Source: Scolanthus callimorphus
Lineage: Eukaryota; Cnidaria; Anthozoa; Actiniaria; Edwardsiidae
DNA length: 64,000 nt
Assembly: GCA_033964015.1 (NCBI GenBank)
Contig: CM066916.1
Coordinates: forward strand, 13,742,501 to 13,806,500
Direction of reading: 5' to 3'
Shown one piece after another: positions 31,369 through 44,027 of the stretch. The notes under the pieces were generated by a model, which worked only from the letters and a program-made list of their open reading frames with translations, made no database searches and had not been told where the DNA came from. Within the stretch, counting starts at the first letter, position 1, and each line of letters begins with the position of its first letter. Made by a program: the position numbers and the translations under genes.

Positions 31369-31423
31369 TGGGTGGCTCTGAAAAGAGCCGTTGTTGTGTA
31401 TATAAGTGGCTCTGAAAAGAACC
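31369..31423 (-). promoter_or_regulatory. Two tandem histone-type 3' stem-loops downstream of the RAG1-N-like gene
   Basis: Minus-strand GGCTCTTTTCAGAGCC (31374-31389) is a perfect 6-bp stem with a TTTC loop, followed by ACCCA, the canonical histone mRNA 3' processing signal. A second copy, GGTTCTTTTCAGAGCC (31408-31423), keeps pairing with one G-U. It begins 37 nt after the stop codon of the gene at 31460-35453. Downstream there is a purine-rich stretch (about AAACTGAAAAAG), as expected for a histone downstream element. No histone coding sequence is nearby. Confidence 0.75.
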
Positions 31424-31459
31424 GTTTGTCTGTGGCTTGTCATCATGGACATCATATCT

Positions 31460-34400
31460 TTACTCTTCAGGCTTCTTCCGTCGGGGCTTTGGCTTGGGAA
31501 CTCTACCAACAAGTGAAGGGCTAGTAGCAAGGAGATGGTTAACTATCACTTGCTTCAGTCTTTGGCACGGGTTCTTCACTTGAGCATAAGCTGCACTCTT
31601 CAGGTTGAAGTCTTTGTGGATGCCTTCAATGCCCTGTTCACCATAGAATCCAAGTCCCATTCGCCACTTTCTGAGGAACTGTAACACATGGGCCTCAAGT
31701 AAGTGCAGCTTTGGGGTGATGGTCATGTCTGGGAATTCCTCACGAATATACTTCATAAGGGCATTGGTGTTGGATTCTGTAAAATTAAAATATAATCAAT
31801 ACTAGGGGTGTGAAATACCGGTACCAGTAGGGGCTGAATCAGAGATCAGTCATAGAAGCAACCACAGTTTCACATTGTTAACCAGTGGCAAAAACATGAG
31901 TACTTAAGGCCATGAACATCAATAAGATAAAGAAATGATCAATTTTTAGGCTTTTCAAAACCTGACTTTACCTAATTCTACAATTGCAGTGTCGGTGATA
32001 TATCCCCCAGAGTTGTAGATGTGGTGACATTTTGACAGCAATTTCAGAAGATGGGAATAACGTGAGGATACTTGCTTTGCCTCTGTGATAAGATTGGCAT
32101 CCAAGGAGTGCTTGGCTGTAACATTTATTAGGCTTTCCATAAGGGCATCTATGTTTTTCTCCTGTAGGAAACATTTTTTCACACTTGTTGCATAAAAATA
32201 GTATTTTGTTTTAACTGGGTGGATCTTTTGTCAAAATAGTAACAATTTAGTTTATAGTATTGCTTTACTCAAAGCTTAATTGAATTTGGAAAAGCAAAGT
32301 CATAGTCTTATTGCCTTGAAATAATTGTGATTTTATGTGGAGCTGCTCTCTTGCAGTAAACAGTTTAAGTTTGGCTTCCTTTTTTTCTCTTCAACTCCCA
32401 TCCACTGGAAAATCATCTTAAAACCAGCAACAGTTTTTCTTGTGCGATTTCCAATTTTTTTAAGCTTTTTACCTTGAGGCAAATGTGAACATGGTTGCCA
32501 ATAAATGCTTTGCCATGGTAGGCCTGTCTTTCCACATTTAGAGCTTTGAGGGTAATATCAAGCTGCTTTGTTTTTGGTCCAGTGCTCATCTTTCCCATGA
32601 TCTCTTTAGCTTTTTCTCCTACATAAGTACAACACATTAAAGATTGTGAAAACAAGTAATCTTGCATTGCATTAAAACATTGTAGTCAGTTTATTCTAAG
32701 GTAAAAACCTGCAATGTAGCTAGCTTGGAAATCCTTTCAATTTCTTTCATCAGGTCACAAACTCTCTCAGACTGTTCCATGTCAGTGTCAGTGTGCAGTG
32801 CCAGTAGGGTGATATTCTCTCGCAAAACCTCAACATTGTGCCACGAGTCTGCAGCTGCCGATTTGTACTGAATGGCTTCTTTTGCCAGTTTAGTGTCTGG
32901 ATAGCTGCTACTGTCTGCCTCAAGATGGACTGCTGCAAATGCAACTCTCTGGTCAAGTGTGATGCAGTATGCCTCCAAGTGGTCAAAAATCTTTTTAAAC
33001 ACACCAAGGCTGATGTGGAGTCCTGGAATGCACACCTATCACAGGGAATAAAGGTACTTTCATGAGAAATAGTGCACATCACCCCAAGTTTGACAAAAAC
33101 TGGATGAGATCTATATGTAGGCTTTCAAGCTTCCAAACAACAATGACTTGTGTCATAATCAGATTTTATTCCAAGCTCAGAGGCTTTGCTTGAGTAATTT
33201 GTCCCAAAGTCTTTGATGGTGTTTACTGGAATTTAAAAGTTTTCACTCAAACTTACATTGGAACAATTCTAATGTATTAGCACATAAATAAAATTATTTG
33301 AAAAACTACTTTATTTACCACAGCATAGTCTACATAATTTTGAAGTTTCTCTCTTTTTTGTCAAATAAGGGCTGATATGTACATTAAAAATGTTGCAATT
33401 ATTACTACACAGTGATTTGTTTTCTCAGTGGTGCTGTTAACTCGTTAATATGCTTCGTACACATATAACACTAGCTTTATCTGCAGAGCATCATGGTTGT
33501 GGTGAATTTATGGTTTATTCATGGTGATCCCAGAAAGTTGAAATGAGATTTTTAATGTAAACCTTATTACTTAAAGGGAGGCTGTCACGCAACTGCGCCA
33601 CTGTTCTGCGCATCTCAAAAGAAAGAATCCATTTTAGTCTCGCTATTTCTCAATCCATCCGACCAAATGTTTACGTTCTACATATTCTTCAATAGTTTTC
33701 TGATAGGATGGTCTAAAGTGTTTGCTCAGTGATCGTTCCTTGAGCATGCGTGTATCGTGACAGCCTCCCTTTAAATCTGTATGATATTCTGCAATGCGTC
33801 ATTTAATTTTTACACACGTTTTCTAGTGGAATGTCTACAAGCTTGTCATGAATCACATTGTGATAGAACTTCTGTCGGGAAGTCTTTGCCCCATCCTGTA
33901 TGAATCTCTGATGGTCTTGCTTCAGGCTTTCTAGTGTTCTTTGCTTTGCTGTCATTTGTAGATCTTTCTTTTGGGTGTCTGTTTTGCTGGCCTCACAGAA
34001 CAAGCAAGGAAACGTGCCTGGAGATTAATACATGTACCACAGATTTTGATGTAAGTAGCATGAAACATTATAATGGTATTTGATGTCCTATTAGGTATTA
34101 AGTAGCTTTTAATATTAAACATATATAATTAACTAGCAAAAAATGCATGTACTGGTAGCAAATATACCTGATGCTCCAGCTATCCCATATGATTTAGAAA
34201 CAAACTCATAGTCTCCAAACATTATAGGCACAAGCTTCTTCCCACTATAAAAAAAGAGAGAGGAGAATAGTATCAAATGTGGTTGGGAAGATTATGTCTG
34301 GCATGAAATTATTATGCTTTTGTATTGTGTGAAAATGCTTTACTTGCCACCATTGAGTGTTGACAAGCTCTTCGATCTGGGGCTGGAACTGTTGTAGTGC

Positions 34401-35453
34401 TGTCCAGAGGTTGGACCAGGTGTCCTTGGCTTCAAACATGGCAAAAACTACACTTGGAGTTTGGTTTGTCCAAATTTGCAATTTGAAAAGCCATTTTGAA
34501 GTTTCCACCTCCTGCATCACCTTAAAAGAAATATAAAAAAACATTGCAACTACAGTGGTACCTCCATTGAGCAGCCACCTATTAAGCAGCGACCCTCTAT
34601 TCAGCAGCCACTTTTCAAAGTCCCAAAATAATTTATTGTCACTCACGTGACAGTAATCTGATATCATATCAGTCAGTACCCTAGGAGCTGCTTCCACAAA
34701 AGACAAGGGATCCTCGTCGCTTGGTGTCGCCTTACACAAAGGGCATTTAATAGCACAGTAAGAGAATGTAAATGAGAGACAAGCTGCACAAAAAATATGG
34801 GGTTTCCCTGGACACTTTGTCTGCACTGGTTGGTCCAGGACCTCTTTGCATATGGGGCATACAAATTCATGTCTCAGAGTTTCTGTAAAAATTTCCAGTG
34901 CCAATGGCTGACTTCCCCTATGACTAACAACTTCCGACACAAGGTCGCTAAACATATCAACATTAGGTTGAAAGCTAACCGCCTGTCGTAGACCAGTGGG
35001 TGTGGGTTGCAGCGGTTTTGCTGACGGTCTTCCTCGTTTGGCCTTCCTTGGTCTACCTCCTTTCGCCTGTTCTGTGTACTGGGCACATACGTAACAGTCA
35101 CCCGTGCGGGGATGTTTCGGCCATTCGCCAACGAAAGGTCGAGTGACGTTCCGGGTTATATGGCTCACATAACATTTTGAGCATAAACTTTTTGGATACC
35201 AGTCGCTATCCTCGTTTTCTACTTTAATGCCAAGATTTTCGCTAATTTCATCACATAAAGCAACACAGCTGTATGTGCTTGTTGTGTGTTTTTGCTTTAC
35301 CAGGCGACTACCACATAGTCGGCATAATTTATTTACAATTTCCCTGTGGCGTTGTAAACCACAGTTCGCCATTGTATAAAAGGGACAAAGACGCAGTACT
35401 AGTTTTTTAAAAGGGCAACCAAATGTAAACATTGCGCTGGCGGCCGCGCCCAT
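31460..35453 (-). CDS. Eight-exon gene with RAG1-type N-terminal zinc fingers and RING (N-RAG-TP-like, transposase-derived)
   Basis: Exons (minus): 34647-35453, 34351-34520, 34168-34244, 33818-34017, 32709-33035, 32473-about 32601, 31972-32161, 31460-31776; splice phases agree except at the uncertain start of exon 6. About 740 residues. Exon 1 follows the RAG1 N-terminal layout: KLCRLCGSRL, then CSKCY, then EWPKHPRTGDCYVC, a basic linker, and a RING (CPICKEVLDQPVQTKC...FCAACL...CPLC). Later exons have FGDYEFV, GASG with CLFC, CIPGLHISLG, QAYHGKAFIGNHVH, and finally PKLHLLEAHV with GLGFYGEQGIEGIH. The last block, with paired Glu, resembles the acidic C-terminal motif of RAG1/Transib transposases, but this is tentative. 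The frames are intact. An N-RAG-TP-type transposon gene or a domesticated descendant fits best. Confidence 0.75.
33573..33776 (+). mobile_element. MITE with TTAA ends in an intron of the RAG1-N-like gene
   Basis: Ends TTAAAGGGAGGCTGTCACG and CGTGACAGCCTCCCTTTAA form perfect inverted repeats; about 204 bp, non-coding. The TTAA termini suggest a piggyBac/Kolobok-type target. Confidence 0.75.
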
Positions 35454-36547
35454 TTCGCGCTATTTCTTTACGTTTTCCCGCCTTTTTTCGACTTCCGGTG
35501 CGAGTGCGCGGCAAGTATTTGTTGAGACTTAGAATATATTTGTAAGTCGTTCAATGTTATGTTGAAAAACAGAGCAGTCTCTTCATCCCTGAGCAGTCTT
35601 AATGCTACGGAACAAGTTGGTTGTGTCTTCACTCAACGTAGTCATTTGAAAATGTGTTGTCATGCCTGCAAGCAATCTAAACTGCAGTGAAAACATGCCG
35701 TTTAGATTCCGCCCCCTGAATTATTCCTACTTAGAAACGCATCAAGTAATCAACAAGCTCTATTTCAATAATTACTTTATTTGTAAAGACATCTTACATA
35801 CATTAATTCACTAGTTTGGTGGAATATAAATGTCGTAATTCGTGTTTGACACAGTCGAACATTATGCAAAACTACGCGAGGATGGGTTCCGTTCGTTGCT
35901 TAATGAAGAACACAACAAAAATGTACGAATAATCTGACCATGAAACATCACTTTTAGATAACAAAAGTCCTTACCTCGAATACAAATAAGTTCAGGAAAA
36001 CTTCCAGGGCTTCATTATAGAACAAATAAAAACAAGATTCCCGTAGCACAGATTTTTTCTTAGCCATTCTAAATGAGATCGGTAAACTTCAATTTCTTTA
36101 CAGATTAAATCTCAAATTCGGAAATCCGATTTCAGGACTGAAAATAGTGACATCGTTTAGAAATTGCACTAAAAAATTTGAAGGTAACTTCAAGTTTTTC
36201 TTACTTTTTGAGACGTTTTTGCCCGTCAACATTGCTCAACTTTTGGAGAGTAGATAGATCATTACGAGCCTGCAACCTACAAAGGACGCGGTCTCTCAAA
36301 GTAAACTTCTACTTGACATGCGCGAGGTTAATTCGGCTTCGCCAGGCCTCGGAAACCCCCGTGGACACTTGCTTATTGACAGGTTTACTTCTATTGTCTG
36401 GTTTACACGATGTTGGGTAGATGTCTCGTAAACATTAGCCACTGATGACCCGAATTTGAAAACTGTGACACTCAGGAATCGAAATTTGTGTCGAGCTCAA
36501 TAATGATGGTTTAGATTGTGTAATTAGCGCATCATGGCTGCTTTTTA
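35454..36547. other. Upstream region of the RAG1-N-like gene; no other gene seen
   Basis: A GC-richer patch at 35430-35515 (GGCGGCCGCGCCC, TTCCGGTGCGAGTGCGC) right upstream of the start codon at 35453 looks like a promoter. The remainder to 36547 is AT-rich without recognised features. Confidence 0.4.
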
Positions 36548-38535
36548 ATGCTCTTCATCTTATACCATTTTGCTATTAATACTACCGTCATTCAAGCTTC
36601 TAGCTATCATCATCATGTAGCTGAAAGCTTCTTTCATGAGTTTACAAGCAGATTCGAGCTATTTACGACCCATGGCCTCTGGTTTCAGAGAATTTATACG
36701 ATTATGAGAAGCTCATGTGGAAGGTATATTACACGGTTCAGTTACGCTGTGGTCAAGTCATCTAAACATGGAACTACCACCTTACACGTGCCTGGAAAAG
36801 ATGTCTACTTCGACCTCACAATTCATATGGATGTCCAGGCTAATCCAGGACCAGCTTCAGACCCAAATTACGATCGTTCACCAGCGAATTCGTCTCGTAT
36901 TCCCTTAATGGACGGTGCGACCAAATTCCACTACTCGCGTGACCAGCTCATGAATCTTCGACCGAGCGGCTTTTCTACTAAGAACTTAACTCCTCAGCTT
37001 ATTTGTCATCTGAAAGACCTAAACATCCTAAAGTATAGGGGTAAATCCGGTGGTAGAAGAGCCAATAAGGATGTTACCAGAATTCCAGTTGTTCATAACC
37101 GGAAAACTAATGCTCAACTTAACTTCAACAGAAGAGCAGATTTGCATAATCTATGCTCATTGAAAACATCAACAACATTGAGCATAGTGTTTCCTCGGAG
37201 GTCCGCATCACTGAACGGTCTATTATTCCAGCCGCTGGAGGGTCAGGATCCGGTCTTAAAATCCTTCATTTGAACATCCGTTCACTTCGAAACATCTCCC
37301 ATCTCTCTCAGCTCAGAGAATTGAACAATCGTGAACAATTCGATATCATAACAATCTCTGAATCCTGGCTGAAAACCACCACCACATCTGCTGAGATCAA
37401 ACTTGACGGTTACAAACTATTTCGTCTGGATCGTCTGCATAAAGGAGGAGGTGGAGTATGCGCCTATGTACGATGTGAACTTGAATCCAAGGTTCTAAAA
37501 GATTTTACCAGTATTTCTGACCGAAATTTCCACCAGCTTTGGCTGTGCGTCCAGGTGAAAAAGATCACGTCGATCGTGTTATGTGTAGTATACCGGCCTG
37601 ACGACACGCCACTCAGCTTCTTCGAAGACACAAGATTGAAACCGGTCTACACCCAAGCCCTATTACTGAACAAGCCGATAATTATCCTCGGCGACCTAAC
37701 CTGCGACGGTCTCGACAGCTCCTGTCGCGAGTATGCAGCGTTAAATTGCTTTGCGCGTGAGATGAATCTACAGCAGTTTATAAAGGAGCCTACTAGGATT
37801 ACGGCCACCACCGAGACATTGCTAGATGTCATCTTAGTCTCTGACGTCTCGTCCGTTCGGAAGAGTGGTGTCCAATAAGCGATCATCTCCCTGTTTACGC
37901 TGTGTTAAAACTAAAATCTCCAAAAGGTTCACACAATACGTAACAGTGCGCAGCTACAAGTACTATGATCCTGAAAAATTCACGTCCGACTTGGCGTCTC
38001 ACTCTGACTCCCTGCTTTCAGTGTTTGTCGGCTCTGATGTAAACAACAAGCTCGCCTTTTTCAACAATGCATTTCGTCAAGTACTCGATGCGCATGCCCC
38101 GGTGAAGGAAGTCAAGATCCGTAGCCGTCCGTGCCCTTTCGTTACCGAAGAGATCAAAGATCTGATGAACACCAGAAACTGCATCCATCGTCGTTTTCTC
38201 GAGACACGCAATGAAGTTGACTGGGCAGAATATAAACTCTCCCGCAACAGCGTCAAAAGAGCTATTATCAATGCGGAGAGACATCATACATATCAAGAAG
38301 TTCAGAGCAACAAGAACAACTCAAGGTCCCTCTGGAAAGTGATAAACAACATCATTCCATCGAAAACACAAGAGAAACGCGTCTATTCTAAGACCTTAAG
38401 ACTGTGGCAAATAATTTCAATTTATATTTCTCATCCGTAGGAAGCCGCACCGCCAAGGCCGTCTCACAGCTGGCAAGAGATAATAATATCGCCTGTTCAA
38501 ACTCTCTATGCCAAGTCCAGTATCATCCGTTGATG
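36548..38535 (+). mobile_element. LINE-A (APE-type non-LTR retrotransposon), 5' part, interrupted
   Basis: Three overlapping frames (to 37273, 37153-37878, 37865-38440) form one broken ORF. The first contains DVQANPGP (36830-36853), a 2A-like peptide. The second is an APE endonuclease: LHLNIRSL, then DIITISESWL, VVYRPDD and IIILGDL. The third leads towards the reverse transcriptase. It stops at about 38535, where LINE-B is inserted; the rest is at 41146. Confidence 0.85.
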
Positions 38536-41145
38536 ACACAACATGTCACAACATGTCAATGAACCTACACACAAACGAAAGGGTACACTTGATTTAGTCA
38601 TACCAGAGCAAATGAGGATACTGTACTTGATTGTGCGGTAAAGATCCAGACCTTTCGGATCATTATGCAGTGCATTGCAAACTTGCCATAGCTAAACCTG
38701 CTCCCCCGAAAGTATTGAAGTGTAGTCGCAAGCTTCGTGGCATTGACATGGAATTATTTTCCAAAGAACTCAAGGCACTATCAGTCTTTCAAACGCCCGC
38801 TACTCACATGGAGGCGCTGGCGGAACAGTACCATACTGATCTGCTGAGTCTGATTGACAAACACGCACCTCTAAAGAAGCGCCTTATAACATTGCGTCAT
38901 CAGCACCATGGTACAATGATGAGATCGCCGCAGCCAAACGTGAACGACGAAGGCTTGAGAAACGTTGGCGCAAATCCAAACTCACAATTCACCAACAATT
39001 ATTTAAAGAACAATGTGCACATGTAAGGTCCTTAATAAAATCTTCTAAATTAAATTTCTATTCAAACTTAATATTTGACAATAAAAATAATCATAAGGTA
39101 TTATTTTCTGCAATTGACCGTATGCTAAACCTGACAGCTGAGAAACGTTACCCTTCCTGTGAGTCTACTGTTGATCTTGTTAAAAAATTTTGCATTTTTT
39201 CTCTGACAAGATCACGGCTATTAGACAGGAGCTTGACTCTGCTGATTTGCCCAGTGATTCTACATCACTCTGTCTCCTTGATGATGATGCTTCCCCTGGA
39301 TGTGAACTCATGGCCTTTGCTCCCACCACCATCCCCGAACTGAAACCATTATTATTAAAGATCTCAAAGAAATCATGCTGTCTTGATCCTTTGCCCTCTG
39401 CCCTTCTTAATCTATGTTTTGATGAACTTTTACCAGTTATAATCAATGTAGTGAACCTCTCTTTTGAAAGTGCCGTAATGCCCAAGCCCTTTAAAGAGGC
39501 TGCACTCCCCAAACTTAAAGAAGCCATCCCTTGACCATGAACTTTTCCCTAATTTTCGACCTTTATCTAATCTCATGTTCATTTCCAAATCAATTGAGAA
39601 AGTTGCAGCTGTGCAACTATGGGAGTTTCTTTGTAAAAATGGCCTCAATGAGGAATTGCAATCTGCATATAAGCTGTACCATAGCTGCGAAACCGCTCTT
39701 ATACGTGTACAGAATGACATAATTAAAGCCATTGACAGTCATTGCTGCGTTTTTCTCGTTCTTTTAGATCTTTCAGCCGCGTTTGATACTGTAGACCATG
39801 CAATACTATTAAACAGACTGTCATCTAGATTTGGAATTAAGGGCAACGCCTTAGCATAGTTTGAATCATACTTAAGTGATAGATCACAATTCGTACAAAT
39901 TGATGGCACTTCTTCATCCTCTTGCCCTCTCCGCTCCGGTGTACCCCAGGGTTCGGTCTTAGGACCTATCCTATACCTCCTGTACACTGCGCCCTTAGGT
40001 GATATTGTACGGAAACATGGCCTGTCTTTTCACTTTTATGCTGATGATTCCCAGCTATATACGACCTTCGCATGCAATAATGATCAAGAGTTGTCCCTTC
40101 TGCTAAGAAGCGCCTAGAATGCTGCGTTGCTGAGATTAATCATTGGATGACAATAAACAAACTAAAACTAAATAATGGAAAGACAGAACTTTTACTTATT
40201 CACTCTCGTTTCCGTCCTCCAACGTCGTCGCCTTCCCTTACTGTGGGTAATGACGTTATAAATCCTGCGACCCATGCTCGTAACCTTGGCGTCATTTTTG
40301 ACAACACGATGTCCTTAACCCGGCATGTTAATGATGTTGTGAAAGGAGCATTCTACCACGTCCGTAATATCTCTAAAGTCAGGAAATACATTAGTCGAAG
40401 CACCTGTGAAACTCTAGTCCATACTTTTATTGGTACAAAGCTTGACTATTGTAATGCACTTCTTTTGGAATTCCTGACAAAGAGCTCGCCAAGTTGCAGT
40501 CAGTGCAGAATACTGCTGCCCGTATCGTTCATGCAAAAGAAATTCGATCATATTACGGAAACTCTTAAGGAACTGCACTGCTGCCTATAGAACAGAGGAT
40601 TATTTTTAAGATTAACCTTATCACCTACAAGGCCCTAAATGACTTGGCGCCACCATATATTAAACAACTATTGGATTTTTACCGACCGGTCGTGCCTTGC
40701 GGTCTTCTAAAGATTTTTTACGTCTTAAGCAACCTAATTTTAATCTAATTACTTATGGGCGACGGGCTTTTTCAGTTGCAGCGCCGAGACTTTGGAACGC
40801 GCTTCCTTTTGAGATCAGGGCTTCCTCCAATGTGAACAGTTTTAAACAAGTTTTTAAAGACTCATCTTTTTAAGATTGCGTATAATGTGTAATGTTTCTT
40901 TTTTATAATTTTAGCTTTTATTACCCTTTTTATAATTTTTAGTATAATTTTAGCTTTTACTACCCTTTTTATTATTTTTAGTAATATATATATAATATTT
41001 TTTTTTTTTTCTCTCCATTAGCATTGTAAGATTTTATACCAGTTTTTATATGATTTAAACGATTATTTTCATTATTACTACCATTGTAAAGCGCGCAGAA
41101 CAGAAATATGTGCGCTATATAAGAAATATTATTATTATTATTATG
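38536..41145 (+). mobile_element. LINE-B (CR1/L2-like), 5'-truncated, inserted into LINE-A
   Basis: Begins in the end of an endonuclease domain, then shows RT blocks in several frames: [15 protein letters not shown] (~39760) and FYADDSQLY (~40035). It continues with NLGVIFD and ends in an ATT microsatellite (about 41128-41143). Several frame breaks and stops make it defective. Beyond it the LINE-A reading resumes. Confidence 0.85.
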
Positions 41146-42832
41146 ACTGTTTCAGGTTCAGTCCCGTGAGCTGCGAGGATGTAAGACGTTACAGACGTTC
41201 ATTACCATTGAACAAAGCTCCGGGACCAGACAAAACTAAAGCCAGAGTATTCAAAGACGCCCTAGAAGTAGTACTCGGGCCCATCACGGAGATCATCAAC
41301 TGCTCACTCGGCACTTCCACTTTTCCATCTGACTGGAAGATCGCTGAGGTTATCCCACTCCTTAAAGAGGGAGATCACGAAGAGCCTCCGAACAATCGAC
41401 CATTATCACTTCTTAATGTTGCATCTAAAGTCTGTGAGAAAATCGCCCTGGAACAATTCGTCACCTACTTGGTTTCTCATAACCGCCTGTCATCACACCA
41501 AAGCGGTAACAAGTCACTCCATTCTACTGAGACCTTGAACATTTATATTACTGACCTGATTTTAGAGGCGATGGATAAAAAGAAAATAAGCGCAATAGTC
41601 CTTCTTGATCTTTCAAAGGCTTTCGACAGCATATGTCACCAGCGACTACTTCAGAAACTCTCTGCTGTCGGAGCCTCGCCTGCCGTGGTCCAGTGGTTCC
41701 GTAGTTACTTATCCGATAGGACACAGTCGGTGCGCATCGACTCTGTGCTGTCAGATCCATTACCAATTACACACGGAGTCCCACAGGGAGCGATTCTTTC
41801 GCCGCTCCTTTTTTGTATTTACATAAACGACCTACCTGGCGCTCCCCAATTCTGTCAGCTCGAGTCATATGTTGACGACTCTAATATAATGACGTTATAA
41901 CGCCAGGACCAAGCTTGAAAAAGATCTACGAAACGTAGCTTCCTGGTGCTGTAAAAATGACTTGTTGATAAACCCTGATAAAACGAAGTTCATGCTGATT
42001 GGGACCAGGCAAATGATGAGTAAACATCCAGTTGACTTTACTGTTTCCTTTATGGGAAAGTCCCTCACTACTGTCGAATCGGCAAAAGACCTGGGAGTTT
42101 ACTTAGATGCGCATTTGACTTATGACACCCACATCTCTCATCTGGTCTCCTCCTGCCTGTCTAAACTAGTACAGATCAATCGTGTCAAACACAGCTTCGA
42201 TAGAGAGACCTTACTATTAATTATCACATCTCTGGTATTCAGCAAAATGCTTTATTGTTCAACAGTTTGGGCAAACACATCAGCTAAAAACATCCAAAAG
42301 CTTCAACTCATCCAAAATTTTGCCTGCAAAATCATCACAGGTGCCCGCAAATATGACCATGTGACGCCCTTACTGAAAGAACTCAACTGGCTCCCTGTCA
42401 GTGAGACACTTAAGTTTAGAGACGCAGTTATGGCCTACAAATGTTTTAATAACTTAGCACCTGATTATCTATGCTCCAAGTTTAAAAACGATCTTGTATT
42501 CATAATCGTATAACTCGCAATAATGATAACTTGCAAATTCTTCTGTTTAAATCAGCAAACGGCCAGAGAACCTTCTCCTACAGAGCGGTCTCTCTGTGGA
42601 ACAAGCTCGATGTAGACCTAAAAACTCTGCATCCGTGAAAGCTTTTAAAAAGCTTTACTTGCAAAAATTCTTACAAGAATAAATGACTGTAGTAAATTAG
42701 CTTATGGTTTGTAAATAGTTTTAGTGATAGTTTTAGTAATTTTTAAACCCTAATTTTATTATATTATATTGTAAATAGTTACTGAAAAGCCTCGATCTAT
42801 AGGAGTAATTATTAAAGTTATTATTATTATTA
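41146..42832 (+). mobile_element. LINE-A, 3' part (reverse transcriptase)
   Basis: Resumes with LPLNKAPGPD, then AIVLLDLSKAFDSICH, GVPQGAILSPLLF and a catalytic YVDD at about 41870. A stop or frame change follows at 41898. The C-terminal region continues to 42513, and the element ends in TTATTATTATTA at about 42832. It matches LINE-A by family style and by its position flanking LINE-B. Confidence 0.85.
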
Positions 42833-43444
42833 GCTCAATTACCATTTACGGAATCAAATAGGAGGCGTATACTGGCAAATGACAGAAACACTTTGCACAG
42901 AACAACTCTTTGCAGCCTTCGTTTCCTCTTCCCCATGCTGGTGCAAGACCATAAGCGCAGGGACATGGGTATTCGGTAGATACGAAACACAAACTACACA
43001 AAAAGCGCTTCGCTTATAATTAAAACAAAAAATGATCGGAACAAATTGGTAAATAAGTGATGTTAACGTGACAAAGATGACCTCAGACGGAGAATAGCTT
43101 AGATTCTCAATTTTCATTCTCCTCATTTGGTGTTGCTTCCATATGCTCGATTTGCTCCTAAGTATTTTTAAGCGTTTTCTAAAAGGTGTATAAGTCAACT
43201 CTTGTTCGCCCGATTGTTCCTTTGCCTGATTGTTACATTGATGCTTTATGTCACATGAGCTGCACTATGTTAATGTCAACAAAAGGCGCATCTCTGTCGT
43301 GAATTATTCACCTTTATATAAAATGCTAACTGTAAATCTCCAGCTGTTGAGAAACCATATAAGCCGCAATTTTTTTTGTTTCAATTTGATAAAGCACTTT
43401 CTATAAGGAAGAGTGAATACACCAAACAAGATTTCGTCAGCCCA

Positions 43445-43885
43445 ATGAGGAAGTCATTCGTTTTAATCGTTTTGCTTATCGCTTTTCTGAGCTCCCGGTT
43501 TGTTATCCCATACACGAGAGGTTTGTAATAGACCCGCCATACATAAGAAGAAACAGCTACATGGCGGTAAAACGGAAAGACGGCTCGAACTTTGTATAAC
43601 CCCCTTTATGGTTAATTCGCCTTTGTCACACGGCAGCCATCTTGGATTTTCTAATACAGCGAAGCTGGCATGAATGCGAGGCCAAGCGTGTAAGATCACC
43701 CACGCATAGTAATTTCTGTAAGAAAAAATCCAAGATGGCTGCCGTGTGACAAAGGCGAATAACAGCTAAGATGGAAACAACACAGTTTGGTCCGAATCCG
43801 ACAATAAGTACCCCGGCTACGATCAGAAATGTCGTCGCAGCTTTGCGATTCTTAAAATTGCTGTCGCTGTTGTTTCTATTGGGCG
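43445..43885 (-). pseudogene. GPCR pseudogene fragment (TM6-TM7), interrupted by a MITE
   Basis: Nucleotide similarity to 26120-26410 is plain on the minus strand: the tail block (TTTTCTGAGCTCCCGGTTTG), the CTCGAACTTTGTATAACCCC block, and GATCAGAAATGTCGTCGCAG match the intact GPCR gene in order. A 146-bp palindromic MITE (43615-43760) splits it, and the NPxxY region carries stops. It is a truncated duplicate of the 26108-27035 gene. Confidence 0.75.
43615..43760 (+). mobile_element. Palindromic MITE (ATTCGCCTTTGTC family), complete
   Basis: ATTCGCCTTTGTCACACGGC and its inverse bound a 146-bp fold-back element with long near-perfect arms. Another copy lies at 22711-22856 and a stub at 2785-2800. 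Confidence 0.85.
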
Positions 43886-44027
43886 GCCAATCGCGCCCAA
43901 TAGGTTTTCAAATACGATGACGTCAAGTTAGGGTCCAGTGCACTTGCTTTTCGAAGGGCGCATGCGCTCCTATCCCGCGCATGCCCAATTGGTAAAGATA
44001 TGCGTATTCGAATCGTACGTGTCGACG

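Noticed and set aside
31369..31800. A histone gene upstream of the stem-loops
   Set aside because: No histone-fold sequence occurs on either strand near the signals; the upstream frame is the last exon of the RAG1-N-like gene.
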